From Acanthococcus lagerstroemiae (lineage: Eukaryota > Arthropoda > Insecta > Hemiptera > Eriococcidae): a stretch of 64,000 bases of DNA. The notes below the pieces were generated by a model. It saw nothing but the letters and a program-made list of their open reading frames with translations. It did no database searches and was not told the DNA's origin. The stretch's first letter is position 1; each line of letters opens with the position of its first letter. Shown piece after piece: positions 33,546 to 45,115 of the stretch. Both the position numbers and the translations under genes were made by a program. Location: assembly GCA_031841125.1 (NCBI GenBank), contig JAJSSI010000024.1, forward strand, positions 62,001 through 126,000, read 5' to 3'.

Positions 33546-34480
33546 AAATAGTGGACGTGAATTCACGAATTTCCAGCCTAGAAGCATCCAAAGCGGACCA
33601 CTGGTATGCCAGCAATTTGAAAAATTCGATCTCTTATGGTAAATTCATAGTGAAAAATGAGAAGAAAAAATGAAATACGCCCCCATTTACATTGGGGGAG
33701 CGGCTTGCACCAGTCGCTAGAGGACGAGATTCCACGAATTTCCAGCCTAGAACCATCTGAAACGGACCACTGGGGAGCCAGAAGTTTCGAAAATTTGATC
33801 TCTTATGGGAAATGCATACTGAAAAAATGAGAGGAAAAATCAAATTCGCCCCTATGTATGTTAGGGGGGAGCGGCTTGCACCAGTCGTTAGAGAACGTGA
33901 TGAATCCACGAATTTCCCGCTTAGAAGGATCCGAAAGGGACCACTCAGGGGCCAGCAATTTGAAAAATTCGATCTCTTATGGGAAATGCATACTGAAAAA
34001 ATGAGAGGAGAAATCAAATTCGCCCCAATATATGTTAGGGGGGATCGGCTTGCACCAGTCGTTAGAGGACGTGAATGCACAAATGTCCAGCCCAGAAGCA
34101 TCCGAAACGGACCACTGGGGGGCCAGCAATTTGAAAAATTCGATCTCTTATGGTAAATTCATAGGAAATAATGAGAAGAAAAAATCAAATTCGCCCCAAT
34201 GTATGTTAGGGGTGAGCGGCTTGCCCCCGTCGATAGAGGACGTGAATCCACGATTTTCCAGCCTAGAAACATCGAAAATGGACCACTGGGAGGCCTGCAA
34301 TTTGAAAAATTCGAACTCTTATGGTAGATTCATAGTAAAAAATTAGAGGAAAAATCAAATTTGCCCCAATGTATGTTAGGGGGGAGCGGCTTGCCCCCGT
34401 CGATAGAGGACGTGAATCCACGAGTTTCCCGCCAAGATGGATCCGAAACGGACCACCCAGGGGCCAGCAATTTGAAAAAT
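33546..34480 (+). repeat. 170-bp satellite array, about 5.5 monomers
   Basis: A plus-strand array that begins within a monomer at GGACGTGAATTCACG and is cut at AAAAATTTGAT by a LINE. The array resumes after the LINE at 37593. Confidence 0.9.
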
Positions 34481-34520
34481 TTGATAAACTTGGTTACATG
34501 ATGGTATATATTCAGGTGAA

Positions 34521-37260
34521 ATGTTTGATAACTACACGGTTTACAGACATGATAGGAATACTGCAGTGCACGGTACCAACCGAGGGGGTGGAACACTTAT
34601 AGCTGTAAAAGAAGGTGCTCTTAGTTCGGCGAGATTATCTTTTCAAGACTTCGATAATAAACTATATGACTGTGTGTGGATCCGAATGAAAATACCCAGA
34701 GTCTCACAAGCACTATACATAGGCTCTTTCTACATACCTCCCGGCCTTCCGAGATCAGTACATAAAGAAATATACGATGCAATCTCTTCCATTCCTGAAC
34801 TAGTTCAAAATGAAGTACTAATATTAGGTGATTTCAACATACCAGGGTATGGTTTACACCATAGTAAAGATATGAACGGCAAAATCAATGATCTTCTTGA
34901 TTTCATGCAATCTTGTCAACTGGGGCAGTTAAATAATATTCCGAACTTTCAAGGGAAAATGCTCGATCTTGTATTAACAAATCAACCCAACTTACAGGTC
35001 CAGCGTGGAGAGTCCCTTCTTCTAAAAGAAGACGCCTTCCATCCCCCTCTCATTATCCATATACCATTACCCGCACGTAAGGGCTTTTCTGATTGGTATC
35101 ATGCCTCAGACTCGTCATTTTTAAACTAGGTAAAAGCCGATTTTCTAGGTCTTCATTATGCCTTCAGAGACACTGACTGGAGCCCACTGTACCTCATAAA
35201 AAATGTAGATGAAGCAGAGGAGCATTTCAGCGGGGTAGTAAATCAAATCATCCATACGCATGTACCAAATTATCACAACACAATAAAAACGAAGAAAGCG
35301 AAATACCCTCCGTGGTTTAATAAAGAAATAATTTATAAGCTAAAACATAAGGAACGCGCTAGGCAAATGTATAAGAAAACCGGTATAAATACTTATTTAA
35401 ACAGGTTTCAGGATCTCAGGAAAGAGACGAAAAAAATGATTAAAGAGGCTGAAATTAGGCATGGTACTGCCCTGGAAAACAATTACAATAAAAACCCACA
35501 ACATTTCTGGAAAGAGATCAATAAAAAAAAAGTCAAAAACTGGGAGTTCTAATTTCCTCAAGGATATGAAGGGAATAGTAAAAGAGGGAGATGAAATGAC
35601 TTCAGCATTCGCTGAATTTTTTCATTCTGTATACGTGTTGGAAGATGTAGTGTCCCCAGTCACAGTTGCACCATGTCCCCCCTCTTGCGCCCCAATCTTC
35701 ATTACCCGTATTTTGCCAAAAGACGTAAAGATGGCAATTTCACAATTAAAAGTAAAACACTCCCTAGGCCCGGACAATGTTCCTTCATACGTTTATAAGG
35801 GGATCGGAGAATTTCTGATAGAACCCCTAACCTACTTGTACAACCTCAGTATATCGAACTGTGTCTTCCCTACAGCATGGAAATGTTCTAAAGTAGTCCC
35901 AATCCCAAAGAAAGAGCCATATGAAAACGTAACCAACTACAGACCAATATCCTTAATCCCAATGCCAGCGAAAGTTTTCGAAATGATCATTTAAAACTAT
36001 CTATACCCGAAATTGAAATGCCTTATATCATCTAGTCAGCATGGTTTTGTAGGAGGAAGATCGATAAATACGAACCTAATAAATTTTATAGAATACATAA
36101 ATCGAAGTATGGACGACGGTATATCAGTAGATGTTATTTATACTGATTTTCAAAAAGCATTCGATTCTGTAAATAATAAGATTCTGAAGAAAAAGCTCAA
36201 TGATTTAGGATTTTCAGATAATTTATGTGACTTCTTTTGGTCATATCTTACTAGTAGGGTACAGTATGTTTCGTACAGGGGTCGTACATCGGAAAAATTT
36301 GCATGCCCATCTGGAGTGCCACAAGGCTCAAATCTTGGTCCCTTGCTATTTTTACTATTCGTTAACGACTTGCCTTCAGTGATTCAAGACTCGGAAATAC
36401 TGATGTACGCTGATGATGTAAAAATGTACCGTTCAATAAAACACCACACAGATTTTGAAAGCCTGCAAAAAGATTTAGATAGACTCGCGCGCTGGAGCAT
36501 TGAAAATAGGCTTTCGTTAAACGTTGGGAAATGCACTTATACTACTTTCACTCGAAAAAAGCAATACATCGAATACGAGTACGCTATATTGGGAAAAAAA
36601 CTAACGAGGTCAGATAAGATCAGAGATTTGGGCATCCTTTTGGACAGGGAGTTGACCTTTCACGATCACATTGAAAGTGTTATGTCTAGGGCGAGGAGAA
36701 TGGCGTACTTCATTGTCAGGAACTCTGCGAACTTCAAAAAAACTAGCCCCTTGAAAGTACTATATTTTTCTTTTGTTAGATCACTTCTGGAATTCGGAGT
36801 TTTAGTTTGGTTTCCACATACCCTCAAAGTCATTGAAAAAATAGAAAAAATACAAAATACAAAATAGATTTCTGAGGTACGTTTATTTTAAAGATTTTGA
36901 GTACTACCCTGACCCTGAAAACATACCCTATTCTGAAATTCTGGCTGGATATGAAATTGAATCTCTAAGAAAACGAAGAGAAAAAACAGCAATAATGTTT
37001 CTATATGATCTAATTCACGGTAACATTAACGATGAAAAACTGCTTATAGAAATAAATATTTAGGCCCCAAAAATACAATCTAGATACAAAAAATACTTCT
37101 CTCTGAAAAAATATCGCACCACTAAAATGGAATTTTCGCCATTAAACAACATCATGAAAATTACGAATGATTTTTTGACAGAGTGTACTTGTGCTGACAT
37201 GTATAGTATGCCTAGATCAGCGTTTAAGCGGTTAGTGGAGGGATGGGGAGCTGTGGGATA
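34521..37260 (+). pseudogene. ORF2 (endonuclease and RT) of CR1/L2-group LINE
   Basis: Coding runs 34521-35126, stop TAG 35127, on to about 35535 (frameshift in an A-run), 35461-35994 (stop TAA), 36013-36867 (frameshift), then to a TAG near 37061 and on to about 37260. Endonuclease motifs: NRGGGTLIAV, LILGDFNIPG, LDLVLTN, DAFHPPL. The first catalytic glutamate lies in the missing 5' part. RT motifs: SLGPDNVP, NYRPISLIP, YTDFQKAFDSV, SGVPQGSNLGPLLFLLF, the catalytic YADD (LMYADDVKMY), NVGKC and RDLGILLD. No RNase H domain follows. Three stops and two frameshifts make it inactive, but the protein sequence is well preserved, so decay is recent. Confidence 0.85.
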
Positions 37261-37299
37261 GCGGACGTGCGGCACATTTACTATATTTATATTATACAT

Positions 37300-37305
37300 A
37301 TATTG

Positions 37306-37356
<51 letters not shown>
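37300..37356 (+). repeat. (ATT)n microsatellite
   Basis: About 15 perfect TAT/ATT units in the 3' UTR of the LINE. The run of tyrosines seen in a plus-strand reading of this region is an artefact of the repeat. Confidence 0.9.
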
Positions 37357-37592
37357 CAGTTTTTCCTTCGTTTATTATTACTATTATTTACTTTTAATTT
37401 TATTTACTTTTTCATTTTTTATTATTTTTTACTTCTACTTTTATTTACTTTTTCATTTTTTATGATTTTTTACTTCTATTAGTTTCATTACATTTTTTTT
37501 TATTTCTCTTTTTTAATTTTTATTGTAACAGTCCCTCCTATCATTGGCTTCGGCTGTTGGAGGGACCTAAATAAATAAATAAATAAATAAAA

Positions 37593-39504
37593 TCTTATGG
37601 TAAATTCCTAGTGAAAATTGAGAAGAAAAAATCAAATTCGCCCCCATATACTTTAGGGAGGAGCGACTTGCCCCAGTCGTTGGAGGACGAGAATCCACGA
37701 ATTTCAGCCCAGAGGAATCCGAAACGGACCACTGGGGGGCCAGCAATTTGAAAAATTCGATCTCTTGTGGTAAATTCATCGTGAAAAATGAGAAGAAAAA
37801 ATCAAATTCGCCCCAATGTATGTCAAGGGGGAGCGGCTAGCCCCCGTCAATAGAGGACGAGATTCCACGAATTTCCAGCCTACAACCATCCGAAACGGAC
37901 CACTGGGGGGCCAGGGAATTAAAAAATTCGATCTCTTGTGGTAATTTCATAGTGAAAAATGAGAAGAAAAAATCAAATTCGCCCCCCTTTACACTAGGGG
38001 GGAGCGGCTTGCACCAGTCACTAGAGGACCTGAATCCACGAATTTCAACCATCCGAAACGGACCACTGGGGGGCCAGAAGTTAGGAAAATTCGATCTCTT
38101 ATGGGAAATGCTTACTGAAAAAATGAAAGGAAAAATCAAATTCGCCCCAATTCATGTTAGCGGGGAGCGGCTTTCACCAGTCTTTAGAGCACGTGAATCC
38201 AGAATTTCCATTCCAGAAGCATCCGATACGGACCACTCGGTGGCCAGCGATTTGAAAAATTCGATCTCTTATGGTAAATTCATAGTGAAAAATGTGAAGA
38301 AGAAATCAAATTTGCCCCCCTTCACACTAGGGGAGAGCGGTTTGCGCCAGTCACTAGAGGACGTGAATCCACGAATTTCCCGCCAAGATGGATCCGAAAC
38401 GGACCACCCAGGGGCCATCAATTTGAAAAATTCGATCTCTTATGGTAAATGCATGGGGAAATATGAAGAAAAAAAATTAAATTCGCCCCAATGTATGTTA
38501 GGGGGGAGCGGCTTGCACCAGTCGTTAGAGGACGTGAATTCACGAATTTCCCACCTATAAGCATCTGAAACGGACCACTGGGGGGCCAGAAGTTTGGAAA
38601 ATTCGATCTCTTATGGGAAATGCATGGGGAAATATGAAGGAAAAAAAACCAAATCAGCCCCTATATACCTGAGGGGGGAGCGGCTTGCACCAGCCGATAG
38701 AGGACGTGAATCCACGGTTTCCCAGCCTAGAAGCATCCAATATGGACCTCTCGGTGGTTAGCAATTTGAAAAATTCAATCTCTTACTGTGAATTCATAGT
38801 GAAAAATGAGAAGAAAAAACCAAATTCGCCCCCATTTACATTAGGGGGGAGCGGCTTGCACCAGTCTTTAGAGGACGTTAATCCATGAATCTCCAGCCCA
38901 GAAGCATCCAAAACGGACCACTGGGGGGCCAGAAATCTGAAAAATTCGATCTCTCATGGTAAATGCATGGGGAAATATGAAGAAAAAATCAATTGCGCCC
39001 AAATGTATGTTAGGGGGGAGCGGCTTGCACCAGTCATTAGAGGACGTGAATCCACGAATTTCCCGCCTAGAAGGATCCGAAACGGACCCCTCAGGGGCCA
39101 GCAATTTGAAAAATTCGATCTCTTATGGTGAATTCATAGTGAAAAATGCGAAGAAAGAATCAAATTCGCCCCCATTTACATTAGGGGGAGCGGCTTGCAC
39201 CACTCACTAGAGGACGAGAGTCCACGAATTTCCAGCCTAGAAGCATCTGAAAGGAACCACTGGGGGGCCAGAAGTTCTGAAAATTCGATCTCTTATGGGA
39301 AATGCATACTGAAAAAATGAGAGGAAAAATTAAATTCGCCTCTATGTGTGTTAGGGGGCAGCGGCTTGCACCAGTCGTTAGAGGACGTGAATCCACGAAT
39401 TTCCAGCTTAGAAGCATCCAAAATGGAGCACTCGGGGGCCAGCAATTTGAAAAATTCTATCTCTTATGGTAAATGCATGGGGAAAATGAAAAAAAAAATC
39501 AAAT
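37593..39504 (+). repeat. 170-bp satellite array, about 11 monomers
   Basis: Starts at 38501, 38673, 38844, 39013 and 39183 give spacings of 172, 171, 169 and 170. Because many monomers are 171 bp (57 codons), one frame can run through three or more monomers, as at 37952-38560. Those frames change phase elsewhere and end abruptly, so they are not treated as genes. Confidence 0.92.
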
Positions 39505-39965
39505 TTGCCACTACACATTTTGGGGATGATTGCGTAATGAAAATTAAGTCATAGATTTGAATGCAGAGCACTCTTTCACAAACCTGATGGACAGTGAACA
39601 TGCTCTATACAGAAATCATAGGCTACTTGCGGACAATCCTCAGCCGCTTCCTTGAAAGACTGAAAACATTTTACATTTTGTTTGTTTGTGCAGTAGTTCG
39701 CGCTGTTCGCAAATACTTCATCGTTCTTCAGAAGTACAAAGTCGAAGAAGGTATGTTGATAGTCAAATATGAATTTACTAGTTTACTTTTGAAAAATCGC
39801 TCCCACTTTGCGAAAGCGGTACCGACTTCACAGCCTGCGAGCGCAGAGGACTCGGAAATCCCTTCGCTGCTTAGTCGCACTAGTTCCGATTATTTGGCCA
39901 AAACGCATAAGGCCATTGATGATTAATTAATCGCAACTCTGGACAAAGAATAGTATTAGAAAAAA
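39505..39965 (+). repeat. Module U, copy 2
   Basis: Same 430-bp module as 26691-27120 and, inverted, 56215-56690. It starts after CACTACACATTTTGGGGA, where a monomer would continue to GTTAGGGGGG, and ends where a monomer resumes at GAAAAATTCGAT. Copies 2 and 3 share both junctions, so they were amplified together with their satellite surroundings. Confidence 0.85.
39600..39926 (+). CDS. Putative 108-residue protein of satellite module U
   Basis: From the ATG at 39600 the frame MLYTEIIGYLRTILSRF runs 108 codons to TAA (…SDYLAKTHKAIDD). Residues about 25-40 (TFYILFVCAVVRAV) are hydrophobic and could anchor in a membrane; the C-terminal half is polar and serine-rich. Copy 1 has the same frame with two stops, and copy 3 has a 2-base insertion after KVEEG but keeps the C-terminal frame. 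GGTATGTTG at the KVEEG position resembles a splice donor, so an intron is an alternative. No family is recognised. It may be a captured gene piece; expression is unproven. Confidence 0.3.
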   Translation: MLYTEIIGYLRTILSRFLERLKTFYILFVCAVVRAVRKYFIVLQKYKVEEGMLIVKYEFTSLLLKNRSHFAKAVPTSQPASAEDSEIPSLLSRTSSDYLAKTHKAIDD

Positions 39966-41290
39966 ATAGAAAACTACTGGTCGAAAAATTCGATTTCTTA
40001 TGGTAAATACATAGCGAAAAAGGAAGCGAAAAAAAAATCAAGATTGCTCCTAAATATGTTAAGGGGTGGCGGCAAGCACCACTCGATAGAGGACGTGAAT
40101 CCACGAATTTCCAGCCTAGAAGAATCCGAAACGGACAAATTGGGGGCCAGCAATTTGGAAAATTCGATCTCTTATGGGAAATGCATACTGAAAAATGAGA
40201 GGATGAAATCAAATTCGCCTCTATTCATGTTAGGGGGGAGCGGCTTGCACCAGTCGATATAAAACGTGAATCCACGAATTTCCAGCCCAGAAGCATCCAA
40301 GAAGGACCACTCGGGGTCCAGTTATTTGGAAAATTCGGCTTGCACCAGTCGTTAGAGGACGTGAATCACCGAATTTCCAACCTAGAAGCATCCGAAACGG
40401 ACCACTGGGGGTCCAGAAGTTTGTAAAATTCGATCTCTCATGGGAAATGCATACTGAAAAATGAGAGGAAAAAATCAAATCCGCCCCTATTCATGTTACG
40501 GGGGAGCGGCTTGCACCAATCGATAGAAGACGTGAATCGGTGAATGTACGACTTTCCAGCCCAGAAGCATCCGAGACGGACAACTCGGAAGCCAGCAATT
40601 TGAAAAAATCGAACTCTAATGGGAAATTCATACTGAAAAATGAGAGAAAAAATCAAATTTGCCCCAATTTATGTTAGGGGGAGCGGCTTGCACCAGTCGA
40701 TAGAGGTCGTGAATCCTCGAATTTCTATCCTAGAAGCATCCGAAACGGACTACTGGGGGGCCAGGAGTTTGGAATAATCGATCTCTTAGGGGAAATGCAT
40801 ACTGAAAAATGAGTGGAAATAATCAAATTCGCCCCAATTTATGATAGGGGGAGTGGCTTGCGCCATTCAATAGAAGACGTGAATCCACGAATTTCCAGCT
40901 CTTAAGCATCCGAAACGGACCACTCGGGGTCCAGCAATTTGGAAAATTCGATCACTTATGGTAAATGCATATTGAAAAATAAAAATAAAAAATCAAATTC
41001 GTCCCTACTTACATTAGGGGGGAGCGGCTTGCACCAGTCGTTAGAGGACGTGAATCCACGAATTGCCAGCCAAGAACCATCCGAAACGGACCTCTCGGGG
41101 GCCAGAAGTTTGTAAAATTCGATCTCTTAAGGCAAATGCGGCATACTGAAAAATGAGAGGAAAAAATCAAATTCGCCCCTATTCATGTTAGGGGGTAGCG
41201 GCTTGCCCCAGTCGATAGAGGACCTGAATCCACGAATTTCCAGCCTAGAAGCATCCGAAACGATTCACTGGGGGCCCAGCATTTTGAAGA
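39966..41290 (+). repeat. 170-bp satellite array, about 8 monomers
   Basis: Plus-strand array between modules U and A, more diverged than the block before it. A partial deletion at about 40335 joins two monomers out of phase (AAAATTCGGCTTGCACC). Confidence 0.88.
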
Positions 41291-41378
41291 AATCCATCTC
41301 AATTTATTTTGGAAAAATTGAAATGATATTTCTGAAAAATCGCACGATCTATCGGAGATATGAAGAAATGGTACAGGA

Positions 41379-41568
41379 CTAATCCTCTCGAGAATTGAAT
41401 TTCCTATCAAAAGTGTACCTAGAAATGTCATTCTCTGATCCAAATTCAGAGGGAACCGTTCTAATTTCAGGAGTAGCTGGTATCCCAAGTGGATAATATA
41501 TTGTTCCACAATGTTGATTAATTGTATTTGGAATGCTGTAATCAGATGTTCTGCTCATATTGTCCCAC
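41379..41568 (-). pseudogene. Left copy of terminal exon, frameshifted
   Basis: This is the inverted sister of the intact exon at 55741-55932. After the acceptor TTTTAATCAG it reads VGQYEQN, but two bases are missing at the next codons (AACATCTGA in place of AACATATCTGA), giving an immediate stop. Downstream there are two replacements relative to the right copy (Glu to Lys and Gly to Arg near the end). The right copy is therefore the more functional one. Confidence 0.6.
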
Positions 41569-41639
41569 CTGATTAAAAATTATTTATTTATTTTTAATTA
41601 TTCTGCAAGTCATGCTATTAAGTTGATAATTTTTTATAG

Positions 41640-41972
41640 ATATGCAACAACCTGGAGATATTGTATGGGCAAAATTAGCAGGTCATCAATTATGGCCTGC
41701 CGTTATTATAGTTACTGGTACCAGTAAGTATTTATAACTAATTATTTTTCGGGAGATCATTATTAACTGCATGTTCTATGCATTTTCATGTTACTGTTAT
41801 GAACGACTACATATTAACAATTGATTAATGCGTTTGATTGACAATATATATACAATTCTTCACAGAAAATGCGACGGTTCAATTTATTGAAAGCCGGGCT
41901 CGGTACTCCTCCCTCCCAAGAAAGCAGATCTATGCTTTCTCAGGTATGGAGGGGGAGTACCAACAGTTGGTA
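41640..41972 (+). CDS. PWWP-domain exons, left copy (partial gene)
   Basis: Exon A 41640-41723 (acceptor TTTTTATAG, donor GTAAGT) and exon B 41866-41972 (acceptor CTTCACAG, donor GTAAGT) join in phase 1. The product opens MQQPGDIVWAKLAGHQLWPA and continues to RKQIYAFSGMEGEYQQLV. GDIVWAKL..…LWPA.I is the diagnostic start of a PWWP domain, a chromatin reader of methylated histone H3 and DNA; the second exon supplies the rest of its beta barrel. The ATG at 41642 may be internal, since exon A starts at an acceptor. Later exons were not found before the foldback element. Parent gene unknown (NSD, BRPF, HDGF and glyoxylate-reductase-like families all have it). The partner copy is at 55340-55672. 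Confidence 0.65.
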
Positions 41973-42545
41973 GTAAGTATTTTAATACACTAAAGAATAC
42001 ATACAATAGGTACATTTACACAGGTACACATTAAAGGAGAAGTTAGGTACATGCTGGATTAGATTTTACTATAAAATTTCAATTGATATAATGCATGTAG
42101 GGTTAAATTTTAAATGCTTCTGACAAACGGGTAAAATTGCGTAAAGGGTGTCTCCATCAAAAATCATCTCTCTTTCTGAAAATAGTCTAGATACTATGCG
42201 GTTACATTTTCAAGCTATAACCATCAAAAGTGCTACAATACAAGTTGCAAAATAGGATCAATTTTTTATTATTTTTCTGAATGATGAAAATTGATGAATT
42301 TATTGAAGATCATATGATTGAGTGCAGTTGTAACAAGTGTTTAAGAATATATCATCAGCTCTATATGATAGCAAATCAGTTTTATTAATATAGGTATAAT
42401 TATTTGATTCAATAATTTTAAATTGTTGTAAAGAGAAGACTTATAAAATAGTGGTCATTTTCTCTGACTGGCAGTATCTCAGCCCTTTGAACAGTAATAG
42501 CATGGAAATATATTTACAAGTTGGCAACTCACTGTCTTGAATGAT

Positions 42546-42960
42546 ATATACAGAGCGGAACAGATCATCACGCAACATAGGAAAGTCTCATGAAGCGCAG
42601 GTTGATGTGGACGGCTGTGGAAAACGTCGTGCTGGTGCAAATCAACACGCAACATTACGCTAGTTTGGAATAATTTCATCGAAAATGTTTGAAAAAAAAA
42701 ATTCCGATAATTTCCGAAGAATCTTAACGGAAATATTTAGAAAAAATTTCCAATGTTTCTCAAAGAATTTCATGCAAATTTTTCGAGAAAATCTTTCGCT
42801 AATTTTTGAAAAATAATAGGAATTGGGAAAAAACTACGACGGCTTTTAAAGGATTTTATCAACAAATTTCAGATAAAATGTTCTCCAAAGAATTTAATCG
42901 AAATTCGAGGAAAATCTCCGGGAAAATGTTTTGATGACCAGTAATTTCATATAAAATTTT
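42546..42960 (+). mobile_element. Solo end of the foldback-like element
   Basis: This starts at CAGAGCGGAACAGATCATCA and carries the terminal module with two direct ATCA(T/A)CACGCAACAT words, then minisatellite of about 46-bp units rich in TTTCCGAAGAAT. It stops at about 42960, so only one end is present. It equals the complement of the right end of the complete element at 51597-54770 and is the empty site for the LINE found there. Confidence 0.7.
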
Positions 42961-43009
42961 TGGAGGAAATGTGATATAGTTTCTTTCTACATGGCTCTTC
43001 AACTTCGAA

Positions 43010-44640
43010 TCACGTGTTCTCAAAAAACAGATTTTGCTGGTTAGTTCCCTTACGCTTAACAGCGTCCAAATTAGACATTTTAAGTTTTACTGTAGAAGAT
43101 GATGAGGTTGAATTTGAATTTAAGGGAAGCGGTCGAGATACTTTTTCATTCAGCTTTGGTTCTTCGCCAAATTGTAAATTTTCTATCTCTTCTTCCTTCT
43201 CAACATCAATTTGGCGTTGGTAATATAGGTACTAGAACTTGGAGTTCCCAAAGTTGGTAGCCCTGCGTACTGAAAAGGTGATCATGTACAATTTTTAGTT
43301 AGATTACAGCAAACTTTAAGCATCTTTAAATCAATTAGAAATTGATTTTAAAAAAAATCCCGTCCTACATAAATTATTGTATTGTTACTAAACAACAGAA
43401 TTATAGTCAACGCAAGTGCGTGGAATAGTTTTCGGCCTTTTTTGCTTTCCTAAGAATAGCACTATTTCCATTAAAAAATATCCATGACCACATTCTCAGT
43501 TTCACCCGCGCAGGCGGCCAGGCGGTGATTTATTTGTACCGCTCTCTAGTGCAGGTTTTGACATCTATTTCATATTTTTAATAAAATTCACGAATTTTAA
43601 TACAAATTTGGAAAGAAATTCTCTCATTCGAAAAACACAACAAATAAAATCCCTTGATAAAACCACTGCTTTGACTTTTTTAGGGCTTTTTCTTTCGAAT
43701 TTTTCATTTTTTGGCATTCCGTGTCGATCCGTTGCTCAAATCTTTTCAACTATCCGAATCACGGATCACGGAACATCACAGTTTCACAATCCGGATCACG
43801 GATCTTCTTTATTGACATGTGATAATGAAATTTACGATCCGGACCATGCTCGGAATTGCTGAATGTTCTTCCTGGACCATCAGGAAATAATGAGAACAAG
43901 CAAAACAAAAAGCAGCATCTTGTTCAGTGCTATATTCTAACATAGGGTATGGTAAGTACCATGCTGCATTGAAGGGGTGCTGCTTAGGTATTTGCTGGAA
44001 TGTCAGAATTTATAGGATATGAATCAAGTTTCGGACGAAAGGGTCCAAGAGAATTCAAATACTTTTGTTCATTGAATGATGTTATCTTCTTTCTGTTTTC
44101 TGGATTATGTTACACAAATTCATCCTTGGAGATTTCACCGTTCATAGAGTCATCAGGAAAAAGTTTACTCTGTACATTGATCAAAGACTTTAGGAGCGTC
44201 TGACTTTCTTCAAAAATTTTCGAAATGCAATCTGTTATTTCGAGGAGGAATATTTTTGTATTCGAAATATCTTCGTTCTTAAATTTCTTTAAGATATTCT
44301 TTATATTTTTAAAATTGGCCAAAAATGCAGTAACTTTACTGATACTAAGTACATATCTACGAATCAGGCGACTCATCTCGATCAAGAACAGTTGGCTGCG
44401 TCTCATAAATACCAGAAAAATCTTCACTACCAGATGAAGCCTGAGGTTTTTTCACAGTGGTGGGCAGATTCTTTGAGGAGAATGAAGACAATGAATTTTC
44501 AGCGTAGTATACAGCTATACACTGACGAGTCAGAGCTGTTTTCTACTTTTAGCACATCAAGAGATAAACTTCGTTTAACAATCTCAAGCTCTTCAGTAGA
44601 AGTCAAATTTTCAGTAGCAGATGGCAAAGTTTGAGATTCT
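43010..44640 (-). pseudogene. Decayed minus-strand coding region, possibly hAT/ZMYM-type
   Basis: Several coding-like pieces follow each other on the minus strand. At 44637-44350 two frames give an acidic serine-rich segment (TEELEIVKRSL, then NLPTTVKKPQASS). At 44427-44110 a helical segment (LANFKNIKNILKKF, LLEITDCISKIFEE). After an in-frame TAA the frame goes on to NSLGPFRPKLDSYPINSD, which recalls the start of the TTF-type zinc finger of hAT/ZMYM1-like proteins. At 43220-43010 a last piece (EEEIENLQFGEEPKL to LFFENT) ends at a TGA. Frameshifts and stops separate the pieces. The hAT link rests on one short motif. Confidence 0.35.
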
Positions 44641-44739
44641 CACCGATTTGTCTTTTTTAAAATTTATTTTTGCTCTTCCGTTTCAATTAGTTTTCTTTCA
44701 ATCCCTGATTTGTAAATACGCATAAATGTGTTTTTTTTG

Positions 44740-44925
44740 TCGACTGTAGACTTGCCGACGGAGTACTAAAAAATTTCGATGAAATGCCGACGAGTAGAAA
44801 ATGTGCGCCTCGCGACGTCCCTGTCAATAACTCTCCACGTCCCGATAAAAAATTAGTCACCGCTCCTGACCCTTGCACCCACCGAAAAATTCCCTCTTGT
44901 AACCCGGGTTACAAGTAGCACCAAT
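44740..44925 (+). other. Open frame of unknown nature
   Basis: A 60-codon frame (DGVLKNFDEMPTSRKCAPRD onward to CNPGYK, stop TAG) is open and has mixed composition, but shows no start context, domain or homologous copy in the window. It might be the end of a LINE ORF1. Confidence 0.2.
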
Positions 44926-45115
44926 TACGATAAAATTTGTGCCGCTAATTCCAACCTCCCATCTTCATTTGGGGGGGGGGCCAACATTTCCCTGGCCCCC
45001 CAAACTTTTCATAACATGTAGCCCCACGGGAAGCGGCACAAATTCTGGGACTTCGGAGCACAATTAGCACAAATTAAGATAAAATTTGTGCCGTTAATTC
45101 CAACCCCCTAACCCA
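44915..45115. repeat. Direct repeat, spacing about 148 bp
   Basis: GATAAAATTTGTGCCGCTAA with flanks at about 44930 recurs as GATAAAATTTGTGCCGTTAA near 45080, each followed by TTCCAACC and a C-rich or G-rich patch. Confidence 0.65.

Larger units (their letters stand above)
34481..37592 (+). mobile_element. CR1/L2-group LINE inserted in satellite
   Basis: A 3.1-kb element, 5'-truncated in the endonuclease region. The 3' UTR has a long (ATT)n run (37300-37356), T-rich sequence, a hairpin GTCCCTCC…GGAGGGAC near 37530-37567 and an (AAAT)n tail (37568-37592). Such a terminal hairpin plus short-repeat tail is usual for CR1-group LINEs. It interrupts the satellite in its GATCTCTTATGG box. Confidence 0.8.
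41291..42960 (+). repeat. Module A, left copy (inverted at 53376-56030)
   Basis: A 1.7-kb block whose reverse complement is found at the right. It contains, in order, an opposed terminal exon (41379-41568, minus), two PWWP exons (41640-41723, 41866-41972, plus), about 570 bp with no visible exon, and from 42546 the end of a foldback-like element with its minisatellite. Arms are nearly identical over long stretches, for example the 142-bp PWWP intron. Confidence 0.85.

Noticed and set aside
37243..37482. Open frame rich in tyrosine and phenylalanine
   Set aside because: It is the translation of the (ATT)n run and T-rich 3' UTR of a LINE.
37952..38560. 202-codon open frame
   Set aside because: It lies wholly in satellite, has a 57-residue period set by the monomer, and equivalent frames in other blocks use other phases and starts.
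41183..41509. 108-codon minus-strand frame across satellite and module A
   Set aside because: The conserved frame of the exon there is a different one (see 41379-41568); this frame is open by chance after the exon was frameshifted.
43014..43223. Plus-strand frame of 69 codons
   Set aside because: The minus strand reads a more convincing acidic and serine-rich coding segment ending in a proper stop.
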